Positions 45,266-58,100 of a stretch of DNA of 64,000 nt are shown here, piece by piece. The stretch lies in the NCBI RefSeq assembly GCF_041146395.1, contig NC_090989.1:240860843-240924842 (forward strand), read 5' to 3'. Source of the DNA: Eulemur rufifrons (taxonomy: Eukaryota; Chordata; Mammalia; Primates; Lemuridae). Position 1 is the first letter of the stretch; the number at the start of each line of letters is the position of its first letter. Under the pieces are notes generated by a model. It did not search any database and was not told the origin of the DNA. It saw nothing but the letters and a program-made list of their open reading frames with translations. The translations under genes were made by a program, and so were the position numbers.

Positions 45266-47950
45266 TCCCCCAATTGATTTAAAGTCAAAACAAAAACCAC
45301 AACATCTAACAATTCTTAGGGATATTCATGAAGCAACTTATCTTCAGAGATGATTTGGCAATGATTCACGTCTGTCAGAGGCCACTGCTGGGCGTCTAAG
45401 TTTCCCTTAACAAATCCACCCCCCTTGAAATGAGTGTGCTTCACTCGGCATTCTCATTAATATAAATGTGCTTTGGGGGGAGTCCATCTTTATTTGGCTT
45501 TTGTTTGTGGACTATATTCACAATATGTGCCTTGAATACCATTTCCTGTTCTATCTAAACTGAGGTGTTATTTAAAACAGCATCACTTTGAAAAGGGGTG
45601 TTTATAGGTGCCTACCACCCAGGGAATAGATCAGAGCAAATGGACAGTTACTACATTCCACGCCACACATCCTCCCTACTCCCCCAGGACTAGGATGAGG
45701 GACGAGGTGCTTACACGCACACATACACTCTCTCTCTCCCCCCTACCCTTTGATTCTGTGCAGAATAGAGACTCACATTTAAATGAATAAGCCAAGTTAA
45801 AACTTTCCCTCCTGGAACAAAGCAAAAGGAAAGCCTCTTTATGTTGCAGGGACTATAGATGCCACGGGCTGAGCCTGTCCCAAAGATTCCCTCCACTGCT
45901 CAAAAACTAAGCCATCTTGCTGCGTTTAGCACTTCTCACAGACCACCCACCCAGACACGGATACACGAACCACATGTGTGAGGAATGCTGTTCGGCTAGG
46001 AAATCAGTATCAGTGTTTCAACCTTATTACTTGCACAGACGGCCCTTTTAGTGCAACTCATTTGTTTTATCTTTTCAATAGCTTTGATTATTTTCTTTTA
46101 ATGGCCTGGATTTATCCTTTTCTACCCTTTTGAAACTTCAGAACTCTGCGGTGGGGACTATGTGTGGTGGAAGACGCGATTACGAGGAGAAAATGAGCAA
46201 ACGGCTTTGCCTTCACTCACCGTCTATCTCCCTGCTCCTGTGGCCACCTATTCCGTGCAGACGGCCCAGTCCCCCAATCAGCGCCCTGAATTATTATAAA
46301 AGTGGACTCAAAAAGCCTTCCCATTCAGGTGGTAGATTATTTTGGCCATTATTTAAGAGCCATAGGGCCCAGTTACAATTACTGGAGTGTTTTTTAGTTT
46401 GTGCTGTGTGTTTCTCTCACTAGCTCCTGGGGATCATATAGGTGACCCTTCTTTAATTAAGGGGAAATTAAGACGAAGGGTCCAAGCTGAGAGCCAAGGG
46501 CAATTTAACAACTCTGAAAAAGACTGGAAATGCCTCTATAGGAGGGGACCACATAAACAGGAAGGTGTGGATACTATTACCTGGCAGAGAAAGCAGCAGC
46601 ATTGAAATGTGCTCTGTATTTTCTATTTGGGTGGTATCCCAGGCGCAGAAACCAATAAAATACCCTTAGTTGCACCACTAATCAGAAAAACAAGACCAGG
46701 TTCTGGACACTCTGTCCCTGGATTACCAGAGAGGTCTGGGGGTCAGGCCTTGGTTGATCTGCCATCCCTCTCCAGCTTTCCTGGAATACTAGGGGGGACA
46801 CGCTCTGAGACACAGGGCAGCAGATGTATGGAGGAACACTCTCCCGGGTGAGTGCTTCAGCAGGCCGCGATGCTGATCTTGACTCTTTCTTCACACTGGA
46901 GAAGATGCAAGGCCATCAGCTATTATTTCACATAAACAAATGAGTATCTATGCTGAAATAAGGGAAGAGATTAGTTCCATTCAACTACGGTCATTAGAAA
47001 GTCTTACCGCCACCCCAGGCCATCTGGGACTGATGCCTCCACACCTAAAATCAATTTCTAGCTGATAAGAGACAAGGCAGCCCACACTATAATCCCCTAA
47101 ATGGCTTGTCAGCCCGAAGATAGGGTCTGTTTCTCAAATTTGATGTAAGTCTCTTTAATATTAAGTAGAGAGCATCACATTCAATTCCTTGGTTACTTGC
47201 CAAACAATGTATTTTATTCTCTTTGTTGTAGTAGTTCTCCTTTCTGTCTAATGAAGAAGGGAGCATTTCCTGCTGCTAAAGTAAACGCATGGCCTTTGTA
47301 AGATTGACTCTGCCGAGCTGTATAGCACATCGCTTAGTTTGTGAACAAAACCTTCCGAGGAAGTTGGAAAAGAAGAAAAAATATCATGCATAAGTAGCCC
47401 AGTTTATTCCAAGAATGTGCCCCACCACTTCTTGCTCAAGTCTCTGCAGAGCTCGAAAATATATACTGGCTTTAGGACACAGAAAACGGTGCTAGACACT
47501 GGAGACCCAAAGAATGAGGCATGGACACGCTGCCCACAGCAGGTTTTGGACACATGTTCTTTCTCTGGCTGCCTCGGATCTCTCCGTTTGTTCGTCTTTA
47601 GGAGCAGTATCGCTTCTTGAGAAAAGGCTAGGGGCTCATTCTTCCTGTTTGCAAAGTAAAGACAAACTTTGGTCAGATGACTCTTAGCAAATCAGTAAGA
47701 CCATACATTTTAAAGAAAACGGTACTGCAATAGATTAGATATAAACGTAAGTAAAACACCTATTTCTATCCATCTGTACTTACATTTCAACATGGGTTTT
47801 AGAGATGGGAAATACATCTTATGTGTGCCTTGTAGTTCACATAAAAGCATGTACACACACATACACAGTGTATCTTTCAACATAACTACACATACACACT
47901 CCATTAAAAAGATACTGACAGATTTATAAAACGTATTGGCCTTGCGCTGT
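45266..47950. other. Repeat-poor stretch beyond the MLLT3 3' end
   Basis: About 2.7 kb with no recognisable transposon, exon or RNA gene. A TC/C-rich tract lies at about 45729-45746. Positions 47815-47905 are GT-rich on the minus strand, consistent with a downstream element for the MLLT3 poly(A) site. An alternative AATAAA (minus strand) lies near 47404, so a longer MLLT3 transcript is possible. Confidence 0.4.
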
Positions 47951-47959
47951 TAATCTCAA

Positions 47960-50900
47960 GAATACATTTTTACTTAATTTATTTTTGCACTGCATGGTAG
48001 CTCTGGCCACCATTAAGGATCTGTCAGCATTTCCATCATAACTCTATTTTCAGAATACTGGAGTACAAGTGCCAAAGTACATATTTACAGTTCACAGACA
48101 GCAGTGGCTTTGTCTTCCTTTTAAATTGACTTCTTCAATGCATCTTTACAAGGAATATTCAGAAATGGCAGTGCCTACATAACAAAAAGCATCATATAAA
48201 ACAAAAGAGGTCAAAAGATATAGATTTCCAGCCCAAGACTAAACTAAACCACGGGAATCGACTCCTTAACATTCACTGCAGCTGTAGTAGTCTCTACATC
48301 ATAGTCATAGTTTTAGAGCAACAGTCCAAAGCAAGATTACTCTGATAATATATGTATGTGTATATTTATATATATATATAAATATAGGAGCAGTACATAG
48401 CATTAGTACACAAAACGCTAAAGGTGGAAAGTAATAAGCATACAGCAGGTTACTCCAGAGCTGATCACTTCCACAGTGAGAAAGATGAACACAAGCCACC
48501 AAACACAGACACTGACCATTTCCAACACTGAACAACCAACTCCATTAAGTAGGTAGAGTTAAAACATTTAAGAGTAAAGTCTCTCTTAAGTATATTAAAT
48601 ACATTTATGGGGCTTGAAATGGTAAATGGGATGTTATGTAGGCCTAATTTTTTTTTTTTAAAGATCAGGTGGGTCTGTAAAAGGTATCAGCAAAACTGTT
48701 TTGGTGGAAGAAACTTTTTAGTGGAAGAAAACCAATTTTATTGGTTCTTTCTGCAAAAAGTTTATTATTCAGATTAGAGAGATTTGTTTAGCAATTTTAA
48801 ATGTTTAGGACACTCAAGATTTTTTCTTTCTAAAGCTTTTGTCTCTTGATCTGAAGTTTTAATGTTTTCCCCTACTTTGACACAATATGAAAGCATATAT
48901 AGACATACTTATTTGTCTACATTAAGATACAGAGGCAGATTGTGGTATAGATATGAAATAACTACAAAATGCTTTTGTTGCTAACATGAGTGTTACATCC
49001 TAAGATAGAAGGACCCCCCCCCCCCCCCGACACACATCCTGCTGGAAAACCAGAGGCAAAAGCTAATTTATAAGGGGCTAGGGGGTTTCTTTTCTGTACA
49101 TACATTTTTTCCCCCTTAAATCACTGGGAAAAATTTAAAGAAAGTTTATCATACTCTGGCTGGTTCAAACCATATTCACATTCACCCAATTAATTTTATC
49201 TGAAACATCTATTTATATATATATATACACCAAAGAAATTAAACCCTGCCATTTTCCCTTTGTGCTTTAAAAACCAAAGCCACTGTTAGTGTACATATGT
49301 GTCAAAGATATTTTTAACAGGTTTCAAAGTTGAATATATATAAATGTGGCCGAATTGAGTGGGTTACTTTAAGTAACTTTGAAATTAATTCAAAGGGATT
49401 TATTATATCTGCATTTAAAAATTAGATGATAAGAGCAAGAGTACCACTTCAAAGAAAATCCATGTGACTCTTACTCCGTCAGAATTTCGTGGAAAATTCA
49501 TTTTGCTGTCATGAGTAGTAGTAGATCGGGAAGTTTTTCTGAATTTTACCAATTTACAAACTTACATTTTATGATATTCTGAAGGCATCTGCTTTATTAC
49601 CTAATTTTCAGGTCTAGGATTTATCACTATAATAGCTGCTCTTCTTCTTATGCTTGTTTTTTGGTCATTTCTTATCTAACCTAGCATTCTCATTAATATA
49701 AATGTTTCTTGTTTGGTAATGTAAGGAACAAAAAAATCTTTACATTGCCAAATCATTGTTTTTGCCACACAATTTCGTTACCAAAATAAAAATGTCCCAA
49801 ACGACATATATCCATTTCTAGTTAAACTACACAGATATTATTAGTTAAACCACACAAGTTTCTGGTTTAATAGAAGATGTGGATTAGCAGTTAGAAATTT
49901 AAAAAATTTTTTGATTTTTGCAACATTTTCCATATAAACATTGCCCACCCCTTCCACCTGTAAAATTAAAAAAAAAACACAACTAAAACCACACAATTCA
50001 TCAGTCACCTAACATCTAAAAGGACTCAGAAAGTTTCTCTGCAATTGCACATTGAGAAGTGGACTACACAACAAATGCTTCAAGTACGGTTCATGCCAAT
50101 CATCATTAAGAATCATAACATTATTGAGAAAGTACACTTGTCCTCTGGGAGGACGCTTCAGAGGAGTAATTTACAAGGAGCATGGCTGTATTATAGTTTT
50201 TTTTAAAGGAAAAAAATAGTTTCTTTGGATAGAAAGAAACAGTGTAAAAAAATCCCCTTTTTAAAATGCAGAAATAACTCCATTATCAATCTGCATTTAT
50301 ATTAGTGCCCAAAAGAATGGGTCTGGAAAGACCATTTTCTGTACAGACACCAGTTAATCTCTGTATGAAAAGACAGCATCTGGCATGGGAACAAACAAGG
50401 GAGATACTGGTCTATTAGCACACATAGAGACTTTCTTAAGGCTGATCCAGTGATGAACCTTTGGATCCAGAAGTATTTCTTCATTTCTTTTCTTTTCAGT
50501 TGAGTTCCTAGTGAAAACTTAGAAGATGAGCTGTTCTTACTTTTCATTTCTCCGTTTTTGGAGAAGATAGAATAATGACACCAAAAGTACTTTGGTTTTT
50601 TTTTTTCTTTTAAAAATAATTTGCTTTCTTTTGCATGCCACAGGACAGATTTCTATTTTCAAAACAAGGGTACAACAAGAACAAAAATATCCACCCCACC
50701 CTCCAAACATCTTTCACCAATACAAGAAATTCTTCTGGAAATATTAGCAAATGACTAAACAGGTATTGAACCACTGAATCTACAAGTTAATACATAATCT
50801 GTTATGGCAGAATAACCAAGAATTTCCCCCAAAGAAAGATTTTAATTTTCAAATATAAAAGCATCTAAGAGAATCATATGTGAACAAACAAAAATCTCTT

Positions 50901-51970
50901 ATTCCAGGTTTTTATGGTAAAGATGAATAACACACTGGCAGCTGATGAAAGCTGAAACTCTTACTAATAAATAGATCCAAATTAAGAATTTCTACAACAT
51001 TTTTCTAGAAAACAGGACCAGAATTCCTTTTTTTTTAAAAAAAAAAATGATCCTGTGGAATGCTTTTACTTCCATATTTACCTAATATTATAACAGTAAA
51101 ACAGACACAAGGATGTTGATGACAGCTCAACAATGCTGGATTCAGGACGTTTACAGGTACACTTTTGTTTAAAAGTCCTACAGGTTTATTGACTAAGGCT
51201 AGACAGCAATTCATATGATCCTATTTGGTGCATTTTCTACCATGGTCCAAGATCATTACATGGATACAGCCAAGGACTGGGCCCCAACTTTCAGGAAAAA
51301 GACCACAAAGAAGAAAATCAAGGTGGCTATTTGGTCCCCCCAGTTGATAATTTGTGTCCTGGAACTGGAAAAACAAAAGGTGGAAAATATAGACTGCAAC
51401 GAGTTAAAGGACTTGGAAAAAGTTGGCGGGAAGTGGCACGGTATACGAGTAAGGTCACTGGGCTTGGGATGGCAAGGGCGCTGCATTGAAAGAGCATCCA
51501 CGGGACCAAGTACTTAGAATGTCTGGTGGTGTCATTCCCTCAACGACTTTAGAACATCTGTATGCGATAATAAATAGATCAGTTATGTAATAAGGCAGTG
51601 TGTTGAATATGCATTCGTCCTGTGGAATGAACCACCACAGAGAGAGATACATGATACCATACACATTCTTTAAGTTTTCTTGTGTTGTGTTTGATTTGTT
51701 TGTTTTCAAGGCTATCCAGGCTAACTCTTCCCGGGGATTTCCTTGGAGAGAAGAGTGGTCCGCTGAGGCTGGTTTGCTTAACCTCTCCTTTATCAAGAGA
51801 TGATGACTGGCTTTAAAGAAAAATAAAGCTGAACGTTGTTTGATTTTTATTTTTTTCCCTTTTGGTTGCATCATTCTGAGTGTTTTCATATAAACAACAA
51901 CAACAAAAAAATCACAACCAAAAAAAAAAAAATAAACCAATAGTTTTTGATGCATCCAGTTGTTGTATCC
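47960..51970 (-). other. MLLT3: MLLT3 3' UTR, about 4 kb, repeat-free
   Basis: From the stop codon the sequence continues without SINE or LINE insertions for about 4 kb, unlike the flanking DNA. It is AT-rich, with several TAAAT/TTTATT motifs (AU-rich elements and internal AATAAA copies on the minus strand at 51185-51190, 48761-48766 and 48737-48742). Two Pumilio-type TGTANATA sites lie at 49222-49229 and 48082-48089. A run of 15 C (15 G in the mRNA) is at 49014-49028. The length fits the long human MLLT3 3' UTR. The end is inferred from the poly(A) signal at 47978 and is not proven. Confidence 0.7.
47978..47983 (-). terminator. MLLT3: Probable MLLT3 polyadenylation signal AATAAA
   Basis: TTTATT on the plus strand is AATAAA on the minus strand. 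Cleavage would fall about 15-25 bases downstream (near 47955-47965). GT-rich sequence (GAGTGTGTATGTG) lies further downstream at about 47880-47905, as expected for a downstream element. Other AATAAA copies occur within the UTR, so shorter isoforms are possible. Confidence 0.55.
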
Positions 51971-52102
51971 TCAGGATGTTCCAGATGTTTCCAGGTAACT
52001 CTGTAGTTTACGGACTGTGGTTTTGTCCAGCGAGCAAAGATCAAAATCAAATGTTGTGTTTGTGATATGAAAGTGTCCAGTTTCTTCTATAAGGTTCACG
52101 AT
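51971..52102 (-). CDS. MLLT3: MLLT3 last coding exon, rest of the AHD and stop
   Basis: 132 coding bases give 43 residues and a TGA at 51973-51971. The reading begins [11 protein letters not shown], passes [20 protein letters not shown] and ends SYLETSGTS, the exact AF9 C-terminus as known in mammals. The acceptor is TCTTTACTCATCTAG after a pyrimidine-rich tract. The FDFDL strand forms the partner-binding groove, and the C-terminal helix [12 protein letters not shown] closes the fold. The 3' UTR continues in the same exon. The 61-residue plus-strand frame at 51880-52065 is a shadow. Confidence 0.98.
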   Translation of the reverse strand: MVNLIEETGHFHITNTTFDFDLCSLDKTTVRKLQSYLETSGTS

Positions 52103-55100
52103 CTAGATGAGTAAAGAAGAAAAAGTTTGAGCAATAAGCAGCAGATATTGAAAGGCAAAGAAAGAAAGAAAGAAAGAGGTGGTCAAATATGGAACCAAGT
52201 GATAAACACTTTTATTTATAGCAAGAAAGTCCTATACCATAAATAGGATCAAACTATCTCTTAGCCAGTGTGGTAAGTCAAAGGTATATTAAGCCTTTGA
52301 AATTCTCAATGAGAACCTGTGCTGTGTTTCATAACCTTCAAACTGATTCCTGCTTTCGAGTCATCAACAGAATATTTTACAGTGAGTGGGTGGGTAGGAA
52401 GAGAGAGAATTTCAAGACCCCTTAAAAATTAGTTACTGACTCAATGGACAGTGGAGTACACTTACTAGATGTAAGGCAATTCCAGCCTAGAAATAACAAA
52501 ACACCTTTTTTGTACGCACACATGCACACGCACACACACACAAAGATCATTTTTCTTTCTGATTACTTAATTCTTGGAAAATTTAGAAAATACAGGAACC
52601 CACACAGAAAAAACAGAAACTATCTACAATCCTACCGCAAAGATTAGGGGTAGGAACTGGAACAGGGCTCAAGGGAGCCTTCTGGGGAACTGGAGCTGTT
52701 GTGTTGTTTGACTGGGGTACTGGTTATATAAAATGTGTTCACTTGGTGAACATTCATCCAGCTGTATGCTTTGTTATATTTCAATGAAAAATTAAAAATA
52801 TACATTCCTCATAATTGTGTTCAATTGATTCCCTTGAGTATTTTTGGGAGATATATGTTATCTAGAAAAAAAGGATGCCTTTGTTTCCTCATTTGGAGTT
52901 GTTACACCTTATTTTCTTATTGTATTGGCTCCACCTCTCAGAAACATGTTAAATGATAGTGGTGACAGTTATAGTCCTCTCTTGCTCTGACTTTCAGAAG
53001 GACAATTCTGAAGTCTCAACATTAAGAATGATGTTGGTTATCAGTTGAGAGATTCTTTTATCACACAAAGTGCCTTTCTATTCCTATTTTACTAATAATT
53101 TTATCAGAAATGGATGCTGCGCCTAGGCAGTATGGGTTTTAAGTAGATGTGCTGGGGGCACATGGAGAGGATGGAGATTGATTTTAGCAAGCCTTGTAGG
53201 GTAGAGAGGAAAACTAACATCAGGGCAATGGAAATATATTTGCACAAAGTAAACAGTCGACAAACTTCCATTTAATTTTAGTTGCCTGTTATTCCCTTTC
53301 TATCAACTTACCTCTAATGCTCTTTAGTTCAATAATCTTAAAAAAGAGAATAATTTTAATTATTTAGCCTATTATTTATTTAATGAAGTTTTAGATTACC
53401 TAATGCCAGGTTGAAAAACAGAGCTTAAACTTTCAACTTTTTCTTCTTACAATTAATTTTCTTTAAAAAAAGAGTAAATTTGTAAACCATTCCCTGTAGG
53501 TCAGTGACTCTTAATAGAAACTGTGCTCCCCACACTCCTGATGTATTATTTGACTTCCACAGAACAATAAAAGAAACATTAAGCCTCAATCCAGTTAATG
53601 GCTCAATTCCAGATTGAGCTGTTCTTGCCTTATCTAATCTCTGGAACTATTTTTTAGAGATATAACTATGGCTTTATAATAATAAAACAAGTTACTCCCA
53701 TTGTGGACCCATGACAGACACTGCAAACCAACTACCTAATATCCATTCATCTCTTCTTTACTAACAGAAACGTGATGTTCTGAGCGTGGCAACATGCCCA
53801 GCTACAATGCTGGCCTCCACAGACCCACTTGCCACACTTGGCAGACACTGCTATTTACAATTTATTTGTCAGAAGTCACTGTGCTTTCAGGAAAGTTTTT
53901 GAAAAAGGTACGGACAATAGGCATGTGCCTTTTGCCTTCTGTCCTTCTTCTTGTCTGCAACGAGGATGAAATGCCTGGAAGTGCAGCATCTATCTTCCCA
54001 TTGAGAGGATAAATGCAACATATGGAAGATGGCAGAACAAGAAGACAAAGAGTCTGTGTCCTCAGTGTCATCTTTTAAGCCACCACATTGACCATAGATT
54101 ACTTACCTCCTGGCCTACTGTTATATGGTGGGAAGGCTGGGCAGGAGGGAACCTGACCTGCTTAAATCACCAGACCTAGGGCTCTATGACATAGTGTCAA
54201 GAGATTATTAGAAGGAGTATGTCCAACTATGGTTAAAGTACTACATTCATGTAAAAATTCATCAACAAGACCTTATTAACACTAAAAGACCTAAAATGGA
54301 CACTCATTTGTTTTATTAGTTAACAGTTATAGAACTTTGGACAAGTCACACACACACACACACACACACACCCCTACACATGTACAGACCTACAAACACA
54401 CAGCTGTGGCCACACACAGACCTTTCCTGCCAATCATATACTTACCACATACTTAACATTGCTAAGAGTATGCACTTTCTGAAGTAAATTATCTTCTTCA
54501 CTACATGTGTAGAAATACTACAGATCTAGTGAAAAATGTATAAGTTTCAAGATAAAAACAAAGAGCCTGTTCAGAGCTTAATGTAATTTCAAATTTATAC
54601 AATGGAGGCAAATGACAAGTAGACCAGTGTCTGACTCCTCTCTTCAACCAGCTGGCCAGTAGGTAACTGACAAAGCATTCACAATAGAGTCCTGAATTTG
54701 GCAAATCAAGTTCTGACTCTGTTTACTCTTTGAATGGCATTAAACAGAACATCATAATCTCAGAGCCTCAGTTTCCACATCTACAAAACGGGGATAATAA
54801 TGTAACCTGTTCTACTTATCACACATGGTTGTGCAGAGGATCAAATAAGATACGGTAAATAATGCTTCCTTATGAATGGTAAATTGCTGTATAGATAAGG
54901 GTCACATTATTATGATTACCATGGAAATATAAACTTATCCTTAATTATCTGGGAGGCAACTAAACAACACATGAATGATCAGACCTGGTGCTTTTTCCTC
55001 CTGCCCTCAAAGACTGTCAGCCATTTCATTAGCACTAAAACAAATGAAGCAAGGAAAGTGCCAGAAAGGCCTGCTTAGAAAATAATTATAATAAAAGTTT

Positions 55101-58100
55101 GCAGGGAGAAGGGGAAAGGGCAGGAGAAGAGAAACAGGAGACAAGTAGTTGAAGTAACGGGCCAGTATTGCAATGTGAGAGTAACAGAAGTAGAGCCCTA
55201 TGTTTTCCCTTTAAAATTACAGGTAACTCGCTCTCTTAATAAAGCAGTTTTCTATGACTCAATATAGCTGCTCTCTAATTACTTAACAACAAATAGAAAA
55301 CTGGGCAATAAAAATTCCTTCTAGAAAAAAGCCACTTGATTTTAAAGCAAATAAACGTTTCTATCCACTAGGAAACCCAGCCCAGTCATCTCCTGTGCGT
55401 TGCGCTGTCTTGCAGGTCCCCAGTCTCCACCACCAGCCTCCTACTGCCTCCACCATCCTGCCCGCAGCCGCACGCTCACAACGATATCAAGGGGATCTGA
55501 TAAAGCTAACGAAATGAGCCCCATGTTTTTACAAGAGCCCATAAGAATACATCAAGGTAGATGCAGAGGCAGCCTTAACGCACAAGCAGTGGCGGCAGCG
55601 GGGCAGCGCAGGGACTACTTGTCAAACGGAACGGCATTAATGATTTGAATTATTCGCGGATATACCCACGTCCTCAATTAAGTAAAGGCTCCATAAAGAA
55701 AAATAAGTGTGCATTCCTTTCCAGGAATTCTCATAGTTGGGACACCAGAAACACAACATTAACATGCTTTATTCCAATGACACAGGCCACAAAGCCTGAA
55801 AACACCCTGCTGATGCCTGAAGAACTCCACTCTGCCTTTTTATAGGAATACTCTCTCTGCTGCTGTAGTGTGGCTTTACCGTGGTATCATTACCCTGCAC
55901 CACACTGCAATAATTAATGCCCATCCAAAGTAACAGAAGACAGCGTGACTGCAGATAAGAAAAGCAGGCAACAGGGTACGTCTGGGTGGTGGTAAAGGAA
56001 GAGTGTGTAAACTGTTTAACTCATTCTTCAGATGATGGTGGTTGTGAAAACATTCCTGATGGATTCTTGCCTGCCACGTCAGCCTTTTAGGGGGTACCAC
56101 GCAGGCTGTGGGTTGTTTTGCTTTGTTTTAAACAGGACAAGATCCCCTTGTTAAATCTGTGACTCCCTCCCACAACTCTGTTTTTTAATTACAAAAAGGT
56201 GGATGCATTATTTTTAGTTTGATTATATTTTTAAAACCCAGGGTTCTTTCCCACTGGAGCAGTCTCTTCACTGAGTGAGAAATAATGAACAAGCCTGGCT
56301 TTATCTGTTTGTGCCTAGAGTGGAGTCGGATCTGGGATAACTCAGGTCTTCCTGCAGAATGGCCTGTGTATGGACCAGGAAGCACTGTCTACCGCATGAA
56401 AATGTGTGCCCTGCCCTGGGTGAAGAGGCTCCAATCTACACGGGGTACTAAGATATGACAGGTAACTTCCCCAAAGGGAGAAAATCATACTCAGCAGAAC
56501 CCATCTCAGGGAGGCTTCTCTGTGTTGTTAGAAGGAATACTTGGACATACCACTCATTCCCCATTCCCTGAAGACAATTCTAAAAGAAAAATAGCTGGTT
56601 TCTAAATTGCTAAACTGTCCTCTAAGGAAGCCTGGTTTTCCTCAGAGTTTTCTTCCTCCAGACTAGGGATGCAAATCCAGGCTCAGAGCTGAATTGCTGG
56701 GGAAGTTAGATGTGCTCGACTTCACTTTCCAAATAAATGTGGAACACATGGTTTAAAGTGAAATCAATTATTACTCAGGCCTAGGTACTTTTATATTGGT
56801 TTGTGTTCACTCTACTGTATTTATACCCTATTGAAAAAGTGGCTTAGGAACACAGATTCCTTGATCCAGTGCTTTCTGTTCATTAAACTAGAAGCTGACT
56901 GCCAGGACTGAATGCCCCCAGAGCAAAGCAAAGCTATTAACCACTTTTTGTAAGCCAAATAAAATTGTCAGACCAGATTTTTGGATAGCATGCATTTAAC
57001 AGGGAAGGACCCATGATGTGATCCTGGGTGCACCAGAAATTCTGATTCAGGTGTTCACGTCTGCAAGGCGGAGAATACGTAGACTTTGTGGAATGCATTC
57101 CACGAGATGAGCAGCCCTCAAGGTGGAGAATAACATTAGTCCTCAATAGTGCTATGTTTTACAAAAGGAATTAATTAAGCAGTAAACCGTGACAGGACAT
57201 GCATCATGGTATCATAATCACAAGCCTCAGCTGCATTACAAGGCAAAAGGCCAAAGACTGAGAGCTTTCAACCAGCCTGGGAATGCAATTAGGGTGAAAT
57301 GCTGTGTGCCCTGGAGTGCCTTTATGCCAGGTTAAAAATTCATAGATATTACTCTCTCCCTCTAGAATACTAAAATAATCTACTTGGATGGAATTCTCCA
57401 GTAAGCTACCTTCCTTCACAATTCTTTCAAAGGTCAAAATAAAGGACAACATTAAACTGGGAATGCCAACGACACCCCAAGGTAAGACCCTGCCCAAAGG
57501 CCTAGTATCCTTGACTCACTGATTGGGCTTTCGTCGTGAAGGTGGCCCAGCCGTGCCCAAACATCTGTCTCATCCTCCTGTGAGACTCACTATTTGGGCC
57601 CAGCTTGGGCATTAGTAACTTTATTGGACAATTGCTCTACAGTGGTTCAGAGCTGGTGTTTGGGAAGAAACAGGAAGATCAGCTAATAGACTTACCATCA
57701 GCATTCAGTCAATTAGCCCCAAGTAATTGGTAAATAATATGGAAAACAATTTTCAGTTCCACCAAAGAAAGCTGAAGAAAAATACTAGCAAAGTATTTAG
57801 GGTAAGCCACTCAAATCCTGCTCTCTACCCATACTAACTCAAAAGGAACTGCAAGAAATGCAACTTATCCACAATTAAGAATCATAGGTCTGCAGTCTTT
57901 TGTTCAAATCTAAAACTCTAGAACGGTTAAAAAGCTTATCAGACCAATCAGGAAACTTGGCAAGTTTGAGAGTGTGTATTTATAGATTTAAGCAAAAACG
58001 TACACAGAATATAAATGTGACCATCAGCCATTAAACATTAAAAAAAAAAACCCTACACACAGCTGGAGTAGATTAAATACTAACTTCAAGTCATTTGAAA

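Noticed and set aside
47401..47406. More distal AATAAA (minus strand) as the main MLLT3 poly(A) signal
   Set aside because: The signal at 47978 has GT-rich sequence downstream and fits the repeat-free UTR block; the distal one remains an alternative only.
51455..51955. 166-residue minus-strand open frame
   Set aside because: It lies in the MLLT3 3' UTR after the genuine stop at 51971-51973, has a low-complexity composition (Phe/Val/Lys runs) and no domain.
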